The position numbers and the translations under genes are program-made. DNA of 48,101 bases, from NCBI GenBank assembly GCA_045531455.1, contig JAZSEA010000034.1:1-48101 (forward strand). Direction: 5' to 3'. Below are positions 5,600-13,273 of this stretch, in pieces. The stretch is from CAG-390 sp045531455 (GTDB lineage Bacteria > Bacillota > Clostridia > Oscillospirales > CAG-272). Numbering within the stretch: the first letter of the stretch is position 1; each line of letters begins with the position of its first letter. A model generated the notes under the pieces. The model had not been told where the DNA came from. It saw only the letters and a program-made list of their open reading frames with translations, and searched no databases.

Positions 5600-7588
5600 A
5601 TGCAGAGAATTGGTGTATTTGTCTGTCATTGCGGTAGTAACATCGCCGCAACGGTAGACGTTAAAAAGGTTGTCGAGGTGATCGCCTCCGAGCCCGGCGT
5701 TGTACATGCTGAAGATTATCAGTACATGTGCTCCGAGGCAGGTCAGGAAAAGATCGCCATCGCAGTAAGAGAGAAGAAGCTGACGGGTATCGTCGTTTGC
5801 TCCTGCTCTCCCCGTATGCACGAGGCTACCTTCAGAAAGGCTGCCGAGCGTGCAGGCATCAACCCCTATATGGTTGAGATCGCAAACATCCGTGAGCATT
5901 GCTCCTGGATCCACAAGGATATCAATGAGGCGACCGAGAAGGCAGTTATCCTCGCTCGTGCCGCAGTGGCAAAGGTCAACCTCAATACTCCCCTTACCCC
6001 CGGCGAGAGCCGCGTAACCAAGCGCGCGCTCGTTATCGGCGGCGGTATTGCGGGTATTCAGACCGCTCTCGCCATCGCCGACGCGGGCTACAAGGTAGAT
6101 ATCGTTGAGAAGACCCCCTCGATCGGCGGAAGAATGTCCCAGCTTGACAAGACCTTCCCGACCCTCGACTGTTCGGCTTGTATCCTCACCCCCAAGATGG
6201 TTGAGGCAGCTGCTCACGAGAACATTACCATCTATACATACAGCGAAGTTGAGAAGGTAAGCGGCTTTGTCGGCGATTTTACCGTTGATATCCGCAAGAA
6301 GGCAAGATTCATCGACGCCGATAAGTGTACCGGCTGCGGTGCTTGTCAGGAAAAGTGCCCCTCCAAGAAGACTCCGAGCGAGTTCAACCGCGGTCTCGGC
6401 ACGAGAACCGCTATCTACACCCCCTTCGCTCAGGCTATCCCGAACGTACCCGTAATCGACACCGAGGCTTGTATCAAGTTCAAGACCGGTAAGTGCGGTC
6501 TCTGCCAGAAGATCTGTGCGGCAGGCGCGGTAGACTACACTCAGAAGGATGAGATCGTAACCGAAAAGTACGGCGCGATCGTCGTTGCAACCGGCTTCGA
6601 CACCATCAATCTTGATAAGTACGACGAGTACGCATACAACCAGAGCCCCGACGTTATCACCTCCCTCGAGCTCGAGAGAGTTATGAACGCCGCAGGTCCC
6701 ACACACGGTCACCTCGAGAGACTTTCCGACGGTAAGGCACCGAAGGAGATCGTATTCATCCAGTGCGTCGGCAGCCGTTGCTCGGACGACAGAGGCAAGC
6801 CCTACTGCTCCAAGATCTGCTGTATGTACACAGCAAAGCACGCAATGCTTATCCGCGATAAGTATCCGGACGTAAACGTGACCGTATTCTACATTGACGT
6901 TCGTACCCCCGGTAAGAACTTCGACGAATTCTACCGCCGCGCTGTTGAGCAGTACGGTGTAAACTACGTCAAGGGTCAGGTCGGCAAGGTAATTCCTCAG
7001 CCGAACGGCAAGCTCCTCGTTCAGGGAAGCGACCTTCTTGACAACAAGCAGATCCTCAAGGAAGCCGATATGGTAGTTCTCGCTACCGCGATCGAGCCTA
7101 ATAAGGATGTAAGAAAGATCGCTACGATGCTCACCGCAAGTATCGATACCAACAACTTCCTGACCGAGGCTCACGCAAAGCTTCGTCCCGTTGAGTCTCC
7201 CACAGCGGGTATCTTCCTCTCCGGCGTTGTTCAGGGACCGAAGGATATCCCCGAGACTGTTTCTCAGGCGGGTGCGGCTGCCGTTAAGGTCGTCGGACTC
7301 CTTGCAAAGGATAAGCTTATGACCAACCCCTGCACCGCAAAGGCAGACGAGCTTCTCTGTAACGGCTGCTCGAGCTGCGCTAACGTATGTCCCTACGGTG
7401 CTATCTCTTATGAGGACACTCTCGTCAACGACCACGGTATCCGTGAGACCCGCCGCATAGCGATCGTCAACAGCGCGCTCTGCCAGGGATGCGGTGCTTG
7501 TACAGTTGCTTGTCCTTCCGGAGCTATGGACCTTCAGGGCTTCTCTAACAGACAGATCTTGTCGGAGGTAGATGCAATATGTCGGTAA
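5600..7588 (+). CDS. hdrA: Heterodisulfide reductase subunit A-like flavoprotein (HdrA)
   Basis: This 662-residue protein is the expected length for HdrA, whose FAD is the electron-bifurcation site in the family. In order it has an N-terminal domain with VFVCHCGSNI and VCSCSPRMHEATF, a thioredoxin-reductase-like FAD domain (GGGIAG at about 147-152, IGGRMSQLD), the CSACILTPKM segment, an inserted ferredoxin domain (CTGCGACQEKCP and CGLCQKIC, about 243-306), and a C-terminal double [4Fe-4S] domain (CNGCSSCANVCP, CQGCGACTVACP). The ATG at 5600 is chosen because AGAGGTGAG lies just before it; a GTG at 5591 is the alternative. It overlaps the following mvhD-like gene by 10 bases, indicating translational coupling. 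Confidence 0.94.
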   Translation: MQRIGVFVCHCGSNIAATVDVKKVVEVIASEPGVVHAEDYQYMCSEAGQEKIAIAVREKKLTGIVVCSCSPRMHEATFRKAAERAGINPYMVEIANIREHCSWIHKDINEATEKAVILARAAVAKVNLNTPLTPGESRVTKRALVIGGGIAGIQTALAIADAGYKVDIVEKTPSIGGRMSQLDKTFPTLDCSACILTPKMVEAAAHENITIYTYSEVEKVSGFVGDFTVDIRKKARFIDADKCTGCGACQEKCPSKKTPSEFNRGLGTRTAIYTPFAQAIPNVPVIDTEACIKFKTGKCGLCQKICAAGAVDYTQKDEIVTEKYGAIVVATGFDTINLDKYDEYAYNQSPDVITSLELERVMNAAGPTHGHLERLSDGKAPKEIVFIQCVGSRCSDDRGKPYCSKICCMYTAKHAMLIRDKYPDVNVTVFYIDVRTPGKNFDEFYRRAVEQYGVNYVKGQVGKVIPQPNGKLLVQGSDLLDNKQILKEADMVVLATAIEPNKDVRKIATMLTASIDTNNFLTEAHAKLRPVESPTAGIFLSGVVQGPKDIPETVSQAGAAAVKVVGLLAKDKLMTNPCTAKADELLCNGCSSCANVCPYGAISYEDTLVNDHGIRETRRIAIVNSALCQGCGACTVACPSGAMDLQGFSNRQILSEVDAICR

Positions 7589-8016
7589 ATAATGAATTCA
7601 GACCCAAGATAGTTGCTTTCTGTTGCAACTGGTGCAGCTATGCGGGCGCGGACCTTGCGGGAAGCTCGAGACTTGCTTACCCCGCTGACGTAAAGATCAT
7701 CCGTGTGCCCTGCTCCTGCCGTGTAAATCCTATGTTCATCCTTCGTGCTTTTGAAAAGGGCGCCGACGGCGTTATCATCTGCGGATGCCACCCCGGCGAC
7801 TGCCACTACAGCACGGGTAACTACTACGCAAGAAGAAGAATGACACTTCTGTTCTCGATGCTCGATTACATCGGCGTTGAGAAGGGACGCACCCGCGTTG
7901 AGTGGGTATCCGCAGCAGAGGGTGTTAAGTTCTCTGACACAATGAATGACTTCGTAGCCAAGATCAAGAGTCTCGGCGAGAACGTCAGATTGGGGGATCT
8001 GAGATGCAAGAACTGA
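7579..8016 (+). CDS. MvhD/FlxD-type [2Fe-2S] electron-transfer subunit
   Basis: This 145-residue MvhD/FrhD-family protein carries the diagnostic cysteine groups CCNWCSYAGAD near the N-terminus, PCSCRVNP, and CGCHPGDCHY. In characterised complexes this subunit docks on HdrA and delivers electrons from the donor module, either a hydrogenase (MvhAG) or an NADH-oxidising Flx module. No hydrogenase large subunit follows; an FlxA-like NAD(P)H flavoprotein does. It overlaps hdrA by 10 bases and the next gene by 13, so the three products are probably made in fixed ratio. Confidence 0.92.
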   Translation: MSVNNEFRPKIVAFCCNWCSYAGADLAGSSRLAYPADVKIIRVPCSCRVNPMFILRAFEKGADGVIICGCHPGDCHYSTGNYYARRRMTLLFSMLDYIGVEKGRTRVEWVSAAEGVKFSDTMNDFVAKIKSLGENVRLGDLRCKN

Positions 8017-8984
8017 TTAATCGCGCAAAAGAGCTCCTTGCCGACGGTACCGTAGCAAGAGTTCTGGGCTGGAAGATCGGCGATATGCCCTACAATCCCG
8101 AGCCCGCATTCTTTGAGACCGTAGAAAGCCTTGATAAGTTCGTTTACAACGGATTCTGCGGCGCAAACCTTTCAAAATACATGATCGAGGCATCCAAGCT
8201 CGAGGGCAAGACCCTCGTTTGCCTCAAGCCCTGCGACAGCTACAGCTTCAACCAGCTCCTCACCGAGCACCGTGTTGACAGAGATAAGGCGTACATCATC
8301 GGCGTCGGCTGTAAGGGCAAGCTCGACATCGAGAAGATCAAGAAGACCGGTATCAAGGGTATCACCGCAGTAAGCGGTGCCGAGATGACCGACGCTTGCG
8401 ACACTCTCGAGATCGATACTATATATGGTAAGAAATCCTGCGCTTACGCGGACGGTATGCTTGAGAGATGCCACGTCTGCAAGGGCAAGGAGCACAAGAT
8501 CTACGATGAGCTTATCGGCGAATCGCGCGACACCTGCGACAAGGAAAGATTCGCAGAGGTCGAGAGGATCGAGGCTATGAGTCCCGAGGAGAAGTTCGAG
8601 TACTTCAAGGCTGAGCTTTCCAAGTGTATCCGCTGCAATGCCTGCAGAAACGTATGCCCCGCATGCTCCTGCCGCAAGTGCGTATTCGACAGCACCAAGT
8701 TTGACTCCGCTCAGAAGGCAAACGTAGATTCCTTCGAGGAAAAGATGTTCCACATCATCCGCGCGTTCCACGTTGCGGGCAGATGCACCGACTGCGGCGA
8801 GTGCAGCAGAGTATGTCCTCAGGGCATTCCGCTCCACCTCTTCAACAGAAAGTTCATCAAGGACATCAACGAGATCTACGGCGAGTACGTAGCGGGCGCA
8901 GAGGCAGGAAGCCGCGCACCCCTCGTAAACTTCGATACCGAAGACGCCGAGCCCTCCATCGTCAATGAAAGGGGAGCAAAGTGA
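8004..8984 (+). CDS. FlxC-like iron-sulfur subunit of the Hdr-Flx complex
   Basis: This 326-residue cytoplasmic protein has a cysteine-containing N-terminal half resembling the FrhB/FdhB-type region (LVCLKPCDSY, GVGCKGKLD, ERCHVC). The C-terminal half holds two [4Fe-4S] motifs, Cys208/211/214/218 and Cys261/264/267/271 (CTDCGECSRVCPQG), plus a cysteine-rich CSCRKC between them. Position and composition match the iron-sulfur subunits of the flavin oxidoreductase (Flx) module known from Desulfovibrio hdrCBA-flxABCD loci. The assignment to FlxC rather than FlxB is inferred from gene order and domain type. It overlaps both neighbours. Confidence 0.78.
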   Translation: MQELINRAKELLADGTVARVLGWKIGDMPYNPEPAFFETVESLDKFVYNGFCGANLSKYMIEASKLEGKTLVCLKPCDSYSFNQLLTEHRVDRDKAYIIGVGCKGKLDIEKIKKTGIKGITAVSGAEMTDACDTLEIDTIYGKKSCAYADGMLERCHVCKGKEHKIYDELIGESRDTCDKERFAEVERIEAMSPEEKFEYFKAELSKCIRCNACRNVCPACSCRKCVFDSTKFDSAQKANVDSFEEKMFHIIRAFHVAGRCTDCGECSRVCPQGIPLHLFNRKFIKDINEIYGEYVAGAEAGSRAPLVNFDTEDAEPSIVNERGAK

Positions 8985-10012
8985 TGTATAAGATAGCAAA
9001 AGAAAATCTGGCGTCCTTATTCGCCCTTATCAATGAAAATAACGAGCTCTACCTGCCCGTGCAGGTTGCGGGACAGACTAACTTCGCCGCTTGGACTGAG
9101 GACGTACAGGTCGATCTTGACACTCTCAAGACCGTAAAGTCCCCCAAGGACGTGTTCTTCCCCCAGAGCGAGACCCTTTATACTTGTAATAAGGAAGACA
9201 ATAAGCTGAGGATCACTCCCGAGAAGCTTGTTGACGCACCCTTCGTCGTTTTCGGTATGAAGGCTTGCGACATCAAGGGCCTTGAGGTCCTTGACAGAGT
9301 ATTCCTTTCCGATCCCGTTGACTCCTTCTACGCGGCAAGACGCGCACACGGCACGATCGTTGCTCTCGCTTGCCACGAGCCCGAGGAAAGCTGCTTCTGT
9401 AAGGTTTTCGGTGTTGACTGCACCGAGCCCGCCGCAGACGTTGCAACCTGGATGATCGATGGCGAGCTCTACTGGAAGGTTCTCACCGAAAAGGGCGAGA
9501 AGCTGACCGAATCGGTTAAGTCCCTCCTTGCCGATGCTGATGAGGCAAAGGTCGAGGCAGAGAAGAGCGCAGTCAAGGAGATCGTTGAAAAGCTTCCTTA
9601 TTCCAATCTTTCTCTTGAAGGTTGGAACGGCGACGTTCTCACCGAAAAGTTCAACTCCGAGCTCTGGAATGAGCTTTACAAGCCCTGTCTTGCGTGCGGC
9701 ACCTGTACCTTCGTGTGCCCCACCTGCCAGTGCTACGATATCAAGGACTACAACACCGGTAACGGTGTGCAGAGATACCGCTGCTGGGACTCCTGCATGT
9801 ACTCCGACTTCACAATGATGGCTCACGGTAACAACCGTAACAGCCAGATGCAGAGATTCAGACAGAGATTCATGCACAAGCTCGTCTATTTCCCTGCAAA
9901 CAACGACGGTATGTATTCCTGCGTAGGATGCGGACGTTGCGTGGACAAGTGCCCCGCATCTCTCAATATCGTCAAGGTAATCAAAGCATTCAGCGAGAAG
10001 GGAGATAAGTGA
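8984..10012 (+). CDS. FlxB/AsrA-like 4Fe-4S dicluster subunit
   Basis: This 342-residue protein resembles the AsrA/sulfhydrogenase beta family of 4Fe-4S electron-transfer proteins. The N-terminal two-thirds contains FGMKACDIKGLEVLDRVF and a SCFCKVFGVDC segment. The C-terminal third has two complete [4Fe-4S] motifs, Cys235/238/241/245 (CLACGTCTFVCP) and Cys313/316/319/323 (CVGCGRCVDKCP). Such proteins pair with an AsrB-like FAD/NAD subunit, which is the next gene. The ATG overlaps the preceding stop codon by one base and is preceded by AAAGGGGA. It probably relays electrons from the FlxA-like subunit toward MvhD and HdrA. Confidence 0.85.
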   Translation: MYKIAKENLASLFALINENNELYLPVQVAGQTNFAAWTEDVQVDLDTLKTVKSPKDVFFPQSETLYTCNKEDNKLRITPEKLVDAPFVVFGMKACDIKGLEVLDRVFLSDPVDSFYAARRAHGTIVALACHEPEESCFCKVFGVDCTEPAADVATWMIDGELYWKVLTEKGEKLTESVKSLLADADEAKVEAEKSAVKEIVEKLPYSNLSLEGWNGDVLTEKFNSELWNELYKPCLACGTCTFVCPTCQCYDIKDYNTGNGVQRYRCWDSCMYSDFTMMAHGNNRNSQMQRFRQRFMHKLVYFPANNDGMYSCVGCGRCVDKCPASLNIVKVIKAFSEKGDK

Positions 10013-10014
10013 CA

Positions 10015-10914
10015 ATGAGCAACCATGACCACAATCACGGCGAGCATGAGTGTACATGCTTCCCCGGCTTCAAGCATGACGTTCTGATCCCTCAGATCGG
10101 TATCATCACCGATATTCGTGAGGAGACACCCGACGTCAAGACCTTCCGCGTTAACGCTCCCGAGGGCGGCAAGCTCTTCGAGCATATGCCCGGCCAGTGC
10201 GCGATGCTCTGCGTTCCCGGTGTAAGCGAGGGTATGTTCTCGATCACCTCCTCTCCCACAAACAAGGAATATCAGGAATTCAGTATCAAGAGATGCGGAA
10301 TGCTCACAGAGATGCTCCACAGCCTCGAGGTCGGTTCCGAGATCACCGTAAGAGGACCCTACGGCAACAACTTCCCCGTTGACACCGTTCTCAAGGGCAA
10401 GGATCTCGTATTCATCGCCGGCGGTATCGGACTTGCTCCCCTCCGTTCGGTAATCAACTACGTTATCGACAACAGAGCAGATTACGGTAAGGTAGACATC
10501 ATCTACGGCTCCCGTTCGGCTGACGACCTCGTTCAGCTCAAGGAAATTCAGGAAGTCTGGATGAACACCCCCGGTGTAAACGTACACCTTACCATCGACC
10601 GTGAGCAGGAGGGCTGGACCGGACACGTAGGCTTCGTTCCCACCTTCGTTAAGGAGCTTGGCGAATCGGGACAGGTCGAGTTCGGTATCAATACCATCTC
10701 TCTCATCTGCGGACCTCCCATCATGATCAAGTTCGTTCTCGGCGCGCTCGGCGATATGGGCGTTTCCAAGACCCAGATCTACACCACTCTCGAGCTTCGT
10801 ATGAAGTGCGGCGTTGGCAAGTGCGGAAGATGCAATATCGGCTCCAAGTACGTCTGCAAGGACGGACCGGTATTCCGCTTCGACGAGGTCGACGAGCTTC
10901 CCCCCGAGTTTTAA
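10015..10914 (+). CDS. FlxA-like FAD/NAD(P)H oxidoreductase subunit
   Basis: This 299-residue ferredoxin-NADP-reductase-like protein is related to sulfhydrogenase gamma, AsrB and FlxA. It has an FAD-binding barrel (about residues 30-125, with MPGQCAML and FSITSSP), an NAD(P) Rossmann domain (FIAGGIGLAPLRSVI) and a C-terminal [2Fe-2S] site, Cys265-x4-Cys270-x2-Cys273-x7-Cys281. It should take hydride from NAD(P)H and feed the Hdr-Flx complex. The N-terminus is unusually rich in His (HDHNHGEHE), which could bind metal. The ATG at 10015 is preferred to the GTG at 10009 because of GGGAG spacing. Confidence 0.88.
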   Translation: MSNHDHNHGEHECTCFPGFKHDVLIPQIGIITDIREETPDVKTFRVNAPEGGKLFEHMPGQCAMLCVPGVSEGMFSITSSPTNKEYQEFSIKRCGMLTEMLHSLEVGSEITVRGPYGNNFPVDTVLKGKDLVFIAGGIGLAPLRSVINYVIDNRADYGKVDIIYGSRSADDLVQLKEIQEVWMNTPGVNVHLTIDREQEGWTGHVGFVPTFVKELGESGQVEFGINTISLICGPPIMIKFVLGALGDMGVSKTQIYTTLELRMKCGVGKCGRCNIGSKYVCKDGPVFRFDEVDELPPEF

Positions 10915-10961
10915 TTAACACCTAATCTGATATTGAATTATTGAAAGGACTTAAACCGAAT

Positions 10962-11636
10962 ATGGAAAATATGGTTAATGTGTATTTCTTCGGTAAGAAA
11001 TACAGCGTTCCCGCAGACCTTACGATCATGACGGCTATGGAGTATGCAGGCTACACCCTCAAGAGAGGTTGCGGCTGCCGCCACGGTTTCTGCGGTGCTT
11101 GTGCTACTATTTACAGAATCAAGGGTCAGAATGAGCTCAAGACCTGCCTCGCTTGCCAGACTCAGGTACAGGAAGGCATGTACGTAGCTTCGATCCCCTT
11201 CTTCCCCACAGATAAGAGAACTTACGAGATCAAGGATCTCCGTCCCAACCAGCAGGTTATGATGGAGCTCTACCCCGAGATCTACTCCTGCATCGGATGC
11301 AACGCCTGCACCAAGGCTTGTACTCAGGGCCTCAACGTTATGCAGTACATCGCATACGCGCAGAGAGGCGAGTTCGAGAAGTGCGCTGAGGAATCCTTCG
11401 ACTGCGTAAGCTGCGGAGTTTGCTCGGTTCGCTGCCCCGCAGAGATCTCGCATCCTCACGTAGGACTTCTTGCAAGACGTCTTACCGGTAAGTACATCGC
11501 TCCCGAGACCGAGCATCTCAAGAACCGCGTTGACGAGATCAACCGCGGCGAGTACGACGAGCTCATCGAGAAGGTTATGCAGAAGCCTATCTCCGAAATG
11601 CAGGAGCTCTACAACACCAGAGATATTGAGAAATAA
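10962..11636 (+). CDS. Fumarate reductase iron-sulfur subunit, soluble type
   Basis: This 224-residue protein has an N-terminal plant-type [2Fe-2S] domain (Cys39-x4-Cys44-x2-Cys47, then Cys62) and two C-terminal [4Fe-4S] motifs (Cys110/113/116/120 and Cys148/151/154/158). The order resembles SdhB/FrdB and the N-terminal part of methanogen TfrB. It lacks the C-terminal CCG domain of TfrB; in this operon that function is a separate HdrB. It is followed within 14 bases by the flavoprotein subunit. The ATG at 10962 is chosen with GAAAGGA upstream; an in-frame TTG at 10941 has no ribosome binding site. It probably passes electrons from the Hdr-Flx module to the flavoprotein. Confidence 0.85.
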   Translation: MENMVNVYFFGKKYSVPADLTIMTAMEYAGYTLKRGCGCRHGFCGACATIYRIKGQNELKTCLACQTQVQEGMYVASIPFFPTDKRTYEIKDLRPNQQVMMELYPEIYSCIGCNACTKACTQGLNVMQYIAYAQRGEFEKCAEESFDCVSCGVCSVRCPAEISHPHVGLLARRLTGKYIAPETEHLKNRVDEINRGEYDELIEKVMQKPISEMQELYNTRDIEK

Positions 11637-11650
11637 GGAGGGAAGACATA

Positions 11651-13252
11651 ATGTATACTCAGGAAATGCTTGAATCCATTAAAAAGCTTGAAGCGTCGCG
11701 CGAAGCACGTATGGCTACAGAGCCCAGACGTATGACCGCTGACGAAAAGTCCGCTCTTCTTAAGGCTTACCATCCCGACTACCGTGAGGATGGCTTCGTT
11801 GAGATCAAGGTTGGTCCCAACAAGGGCGAAAAGGTTCCCTGCGAGCTCGGTCAGCTTCTCCACTCCAACAGCCGTATCCTCGGCGAGAAGATCGACCTCT
11901 CGAAGGTTGATTACGACGTTGACGTTCTCGTAATCGGCGGCGGCGGAGCAGGCTGCGCAGCTGCGATCGAGGCTCACGAGGCGGGCGCGAACGTAATGAT
12001 CGTTACAAAGCTCCGCATCGGTGACGCTAACACTATGATGGCTGAGGGCGGTATCCAGGCTGCAGATAAGCCCAACGACTCTCCCGTTCAGCACTATCTC
12101 GACGCTTTCGGCGGCGGACACTTTGCGGCTCGTCCCGAGCTTCTTCGCCGTCTCGTTATGGAAGCTCCCGACGCGATCCGTTGGCTCAACGACCTCGGCG
12201 TTATGTTCGATAAGGACGCAGAGGGCAACATGGTCACCACCCACGGCGGCGGAACCTCCCGCAAGAGAATGCACGCTTGTAAGGACTACTCGGGCGCAGA
12301 GATCATGAGAACCGTCCGCGACGAGGTTCTTAACAGACAGGTTCCCGTTGTTGAGTTCACCGCAGCTGTTGAGCTTATCAAGGACGAAAAGGGTCAGGTT
12401 GCAGGCGCAGTTCTCCAGAACCTTGAGACCGAGGATTACCTCGTAGCTCGCGCTAAGACCGTTATCATCGCAACAGGCGGTGCAGGACGTCTCCATTACC
12501 AGGGCTTCCCCACCTCCAACCACTACGGCGCAACCGCAGACGGTCTCGTTCTCGGTTACCGCGCAGGTGCTCCTCTCCTTTATCAGGACACCATTCAGTA
12601 CCATCCCACAGGAGCAATCTTCCCCGCACAGATCAAGGGCGCGCTCGTTACCGAGAAGGTCCGTTCGATCGGCGCAATGCTCGTAAACTCCGAGGGCGAA
12701 GCATTTATGCATCCCCTTGAGACCCGTGACGTTTCCGCGGCATCCATCATCCGTGAGTGCTCGACAAACGGCAAGGGAGTCAACACTCCCAGCGGACAGG
12801 GCGTATGGCTTGATACTCCCATGATCGAGAAGCTCCACGGCGAGGGAACCATCGAGAAGAGAATCCCCGCTATGCTCCGTATGTATATGAACTACGGTAT
12901 CGATATGAGAAAGGTACCGATCGTTATCTACCCCACCCTCCACTATCAGAACGGCGGTCTCGAGATCGGCGGCGAGGGCTTTACCAAGACCATCCACAAC
13001 CTCCTTGTTGCAGGTGAGGCTGTCGGCGGTATCCACGGTAGAAACAGACTTATGGGTAACTCCCTCCTTGATATCATCGTATTCGGCCGCAACGCAGGTA
13101 AGGCAGCAGCGGCTAAGGCACGTGAAGTTGAGCTCGGCACAATGAACCTTGACCACCTTGCAGCATATGCAGAGGAGCTCAAGGCGGCAGATGCGACCGA
13201 AGAGGGCGTATCTCCCATGCTTCTTCCCAACTACGCCCGCCACGAAAGATAA
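11651..13252 (+). CDS. Fumarate reductase flavoprotein subunit, soluble type
   Basis: This 533-residue member of the FrdA/SdhA family reduces fumarate to succinate at an FAD. After an unusual 88-residue N-terminal extension it has the dinucleotide fold (VIGGGGAGCAAA, 94-105), AEGGIQAA (131-138), QYHPTG (His318), the proton-shuttle arginine in ETRDVSAASI (Arg359), HYQNGG (His431) and HGRNRLMGNSLL (462-473). The residue aligned with the covalent-FAD histidine of SdhA/FrdA appears to be Asn127 (GDANTMMAEGG), so FAD should be non-covalent, as in other soluble enzymes. No membrane-anchor gene is present, so it cannot use quinone. L-aspartate oxidase is a related alternative, made unlikely by the iron-sulfur partner and fumarase. 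Confidence 0.87.
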   Translation: MYTQEMLESIKKLEASREARMATEPRRMTADEKSALLKAYHPDYREDGFVEIKVGPNKGEKVPCELGQLLHSNSRILGEKIDLSKVDYDVDVLVIGGGGAGCAAAIEAHEAGANVMIVTKLRIGDANTMMAEGGIQAADKPNDSPVQHYLDAFGGGHFAARPELLRRLVMEAPDAIRWLNDLGVMFDKDAEGNMVTTHGGGTSRKRMHACKDYSGAEIMRTVRDEVLNRQVPVVEFTAAVELIKDEKGQVAGAVLQNLETEDYLVARAKTVIIATGGAGRLHYQGFPTSNHYGATADGLVLGYRAGAPLLYQDTIQYHPTGAIFPAQIKGALVTEKVRSIGAMLVNSEGEAFMHPLETRDVSAASIIRECSTNGKGVNTPSGQGVWLDTPMIEKLHGEGTIEKRIPAMLRMYMNYGIDMRKVPIVIYPTLHYQNGGLEIGGEGFTKTIHNLLVAGEAVGGIHGRNRLMGNSLLDIIVFGRNAGKAAAAKAREVELGTMNLDHLAAYAEELKAADATEEGVSPMLLPNYARHER

Positions 13253-13273
13253 GAGGGGGCGGCGAAAAAACAA

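Noticed and set aside
4414..10914. Methanogen-type heterodisulfide reductase or an Mvh hydrogenase complex
   Set aside because: No [NiFe] hydrogenase subunits or coenzyme M/B genes are present, and the rest of the window is bacterial. The FlxA-like NAD(P)H module replaces the hydrogenase.
10962..13252. Quinone-linked succinate dehydrogenase
   Set aside because: There is no SdhC/D anchor, the predicted covalent-FAD histidine is missing and the partner is a soluble Hdr-Flx complex.
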